Assembly: GCA_949127645.1 (NCBI GenBank)
Contig: CASBQM010000303.1
Coordinates: forward strand, 1-8,082
Reading direction: 5' to 3'
DNA: 8,082 nt
From: Synechococcales cyanobacterium PMM_0036
GTDB lineage: Bacteria > Cyanobacteriota > Cyanobacteriia > Elainellales > Elainellaceae
Shown: in pieces, positions 7,401-8,082 of the stretch
How the letters are laid out: every line of letters starts with the position of its first letter
Numbering within the stretch: position 1 is the first letter of the stretch
The notes under the pieces: model-generated
Told to the model about the DNA's origin: nothing
Database searches by the model: none
Seen by the model: only the letters and a program-made list of their open reading frames with translations
Translations under genes and position numbers: made by a program

Positions 7401-7708
7401 GCACGAGCAGAGCCGCCCGCAACCCGCCGCAGCAGACCATCCCAACCGACTACAGCACCTTTGCCGACGATCGCCAAAGTTGGGCTTTGATAAGACATTG
7501 CCCCCAAAATTCTCACCTGTCCCTGAACAATGCAGTGAACGGCTAGGGGCAATTCAGTCGGCTGATAGAGAAATTGTCCTGCCCGAAAGGAACAAAGCTG
7601 TAGCTTCAGGGCTACTTGCTTTCGCATGGCGGTAGGAATGGCATTGAACGGCCATGCGTCAAAAAAACTGCGAAGAAATAGCGTAATCTGGGCATCAATC
7701 TCAGCCAT
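4481..7708 (-). CDS. HlyB-like type I export ABC transporter with CNB-like and degenerate C39 peptidase-like domains
   Basis: The 1075-residue protein fuses several parts. Residues 35-140 resemble a cyclic-nucleotide-binding fold, but its phosphate-binding cassette is poorly kept (GWD where GE is expected). Residues 279-310 are eight tetrapeptide repeats in a Pro/Asp/Arg-rich linker. Residues 350-475 are a C39-like domain. The pattern xACxxMV is present at 368-374, but Asp366 stands where the catalytic Cys is expected, no His is found at the HFVV position (about 442-444), and SPRTG at 458-462 replaces DPxxG. It therefore probably binds substrate without cleaving it, as in HlyB. Residues 515-800 form the membrane domain. 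The ATPase has Walker A GQSGSGKST (871-879), Q-loop Gln919, LSGGQ (974-978), Walker B LLVFDE (994-999) and H-loop His1030, all intact. A ribosome site AAGGAAG precedes ATG 7708. The flanking parvulin and HlyD genes support an export role; the substrate is unknown. Confidence 0.92.
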   Translation of the reverse strand: MAEIDAQITLFLRSFFDAWPFNAIPTAMRKQVALKLQLCSFRAGQFLYQPTELPLAVHCIVQGQVRILGAMSYQSPTLAIVGKGAVVGWDGLLRRVAGGSARAVLGEEEEILTVAIPADVFESLALQHLMPTLMERVSLAELFDTLSCFLSSMPSRFSGVNLKDVVQYIEQEQLAVVQSWYPNQPDRFFAPSSADQVWLVSGGAPINVAIGTPVTSPHQLQQIRPSLFPVRLLGIERSFLASALLSGAIPTDETNEIDESRLLPGTGSDLNQPSIIVHTDVRPDARSDASPNTRSNARPDTPPDTRPDNHIGTPALTSSAALNGALSIAMKAATTHSVTSRVSTKELLRTQTYPVRRSPVPEMAEDAIACFGMVCEFLQVPYRPDSLRKLLKQRSIDQFEPLDLCVRVGQAVGLNAQIVHFTPTIGGLNRLKLPAIVRCQDILTVVYEVTTKGAVIGSPRTGLLQLSPDQLASRLIPDRPASLSSPTATCEAVILDRLPRTPTKRFGFSWFIPTLTAQGGILSQVLIASVFIQVLGLANPLLVQQVIDKVIINANIGVVPMFGMLLILFAFLEGVLTILRMYLFASTTTRLDLRLSIEIIRHLLHLPLSFFDKRPVGELSSRLSELENVRQFLTGTALTGVLDVLFSIMYIGVMLLYSQTLTICVLLTIPIIVLSTLAVASIQKRLIRVKADHGAKVQSYLIEVLSGMFTVKAQNMESLVEATWRDRYVNYLGSGFTTATVSTIFASFNQFLNTTSSFLVLWVGASQVLEGKLSLGGLIAFRILAGYVTGPMIRLAGLWQRFQEASLSMELLADIADATAEELPDGADVQMPQIQGRVQYSDVTFGFAPGQQQLSNVSLDIAAGSFVGVVGQSGSGKSTLMKLLPRLYVPNSGSISIDGFDVNKVKLDSLRQQIGYVPQDAVLFEGTIRDNIALFGDLTDDAVIEAARIADAHDFIMQLPQGYSTKVGERGGTLSGGQRQRIAIARTVATDPRLLVFDEATSALDYETERRVFDNLMRQFSDRTVFFITHRLNTLTNADWIIFMESGILVEQGTHQDLMMRRQLYYCLYSQQSRL
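6779..6874 (-). repeat. Eight tandem 12-bp units encoding a (P/S)(D/N)(A/T)R-type tetrapeptide repeat
   Basis: Eight consecutive 12-bp units, with plus-strand consensus close to ACGTGCATCAGG, lie in frame in the transporter gene. They encode TDVR, PDAR, SDAS, PNTR, SNAR, PDTP, PDTR and PDNH (residues 279-310). The units have diverged by point changes while the frame is kept. They form a disordered linker between the CNB-like and C39-like domains. Copy number may vary between strains. Confidence 0.88.
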
Positions 7709-7717
7709 AGTTTTTCA

Positions 7718-7724
7718 CTTCCTT
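7718..7724 (-). promoter_or_regulatory. Shine-Dalgarno sequence of the ABC transporter gene
   Basis: AAGGAAG on the minus strand ends 9 bp before ATG 7708 and supports that start. Confidence 0.55.
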
Positions 7725-7731
7725 CGAGGGT

Positions 7732-7762
7732 AGGATATCGTTTCAGGAAATAGATTTTTCAA
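7732..7762 (-). promoter_or_regulatory. Weak candidate promoter in front of the ABC transporter gene
   Basis: On the minus strand TTGAAA (7762-7757) and TATCCT (7737-7732) are separated by 19 bp. The spacing is long and the -10 matches only four of six consensus bases. An internal promoter is possible, but readthrough from the isomerase gene is equally likely. Confidence 0.2.
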
Positions 7763-7780
7763 CTGCGTTTCGTACGCTCT

Positions 7781-7805
7781 TCAAAAATAGGATTCAAAAT
7801 AGGAT
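7781..7805. repeat. Imperfect tandem duplication of 12-13 bp
   Basis: TCAAAAATAGGAT (7781-7793) is followed directly by TCAAAATAGGAT (7794-7805), which differs by one A in the run. It abuts the stop codon of the isomerase gene and looks like a slippage duplication. No function is apparent. Confidence 0.7.
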
Positions 7806-8082
7806 TAGGTGAGGGACGCTACGGGCGCCGATTGAGCAGGATCAGACTGGATGGCGATCGCTCCCGGTGTAGAAGTCACCGCTTGAATCTGAGACTGAAG
7901 CCAGCGGGTATACAACCGATTCACCAAATTGTTACGGGTTGCCTCAGTCAGTCGGGCGCTGATCAAATGCTCTAGCCGCACAATCCAGAAGCGATCGCCA
8001 ATAGGGATAGGGCCATAGATCGCTTTAGGCGACCCGCTTCTAAACAGCATGGCAACATCGGCAGGCAAGGTAGACATAGCGA
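7805..8082 (-). CDS. Parvulin (PpiC)-type peptidyl-prolyl isomerase, C-terminal end (partial)
   Basis: The frame is open from the right edge to TAA at 7807-7805. An internal Met at 8077 is probably not the true start, since the preceding codon is open and the domain is incomplete there. The visible 91 residues contain the end of a parvulin-like domain, LPADVAMLFRSGSPKAIYGP followed by IPIGDRFWIVRLEHLISARL. Then comes a C-terminal helix (LTEATRNNLVNRLYTRWLQSQI) and a Pro/Ala/Ser-rich tail. Parvulins isomerise X-Pro bonds and can act as chaperones. The gene ends 96 bp before the ABC transporter on the same strand, and I infer that it assists the exported substrate. The catalytic part is outside the window, so activity cannot be judged. 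Confidence 0.75.
   Translation of the reverse strand, partial: AMSTLPADVAMLFRSGSPKAIYGPIPIGDRFWIVRLEHLISARLTEATRNNLVNRLYTRWLQSQIQAVTSTPGAIAIQSDPAQSAPVASLT

Noticed and set aside
7161..7635. Overlapping plus-strand open frames of 73-109 codons opposite the start of the transporter gene
   Set aside because: They are antisense to a continuous 1075-codon gene, overlap each other in different frames and lack ribosome sites.

Overview
The window looks like a cyanobacterial chromosome segment. The palindrome GCGATCGC (HIP1) occurs about 13 times in 8.1 kb. The encoded proteins are also cyanobacterial in character: an exosortase with a PEP-CTERM substrate, and a long HlyB-like transporter with an N-terminal cyclic-nucleotide-binding-like domain next to a parvulin and an HlyD-type protein. 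I cannot name the genus.

Left part (1-2988). A minus-strand exosortase gene starts at 651 and runs off the left edge. Across a 216-bp intergenic region lies a divergent plus-strand gene for an exported, NHL-repeat-like PEP-CTERM protein (868-2055). It is a plausible exosortase substrate. A RluA-type pseudouridine synthase gene follows 27 bp later (2083-2988). It uses a TTG start and carries Gly where the catalytic Asp is expected.

Right part (8082-2985, minus strand). Three genes appear to form one operon for a type I-like export machine. In transcription order they are a parvulin-type peptidyl-prolyl isomerase (C-terminal end only), a 1075-residue transporter (CNB-like, linker, C39-like, ABC membrane and ATPase domains), and an HlyD-family adaptor. 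The peptidase-like domain has lost its catalytic residues, so it probably binds substrate without cutting it. The adaptor gene is interrupted by one in-frame TAG. As read here the export system lacks an intact periplasmic adaptor, unless the stop is read through or is a sequence error. The adaptor and RluA genes converge and share a CTAG that supplies both stop codons.

No secreted substrate of the type I-like system, RNA gene, insertion sequence or CRISPR array is visible. The main points of interest are the amber codon, the missing catalytic residues in two enzyme families, an eight-unit 12-bp repeat inside the transporter gene, and the exosortase/PEP-CTERM pair.
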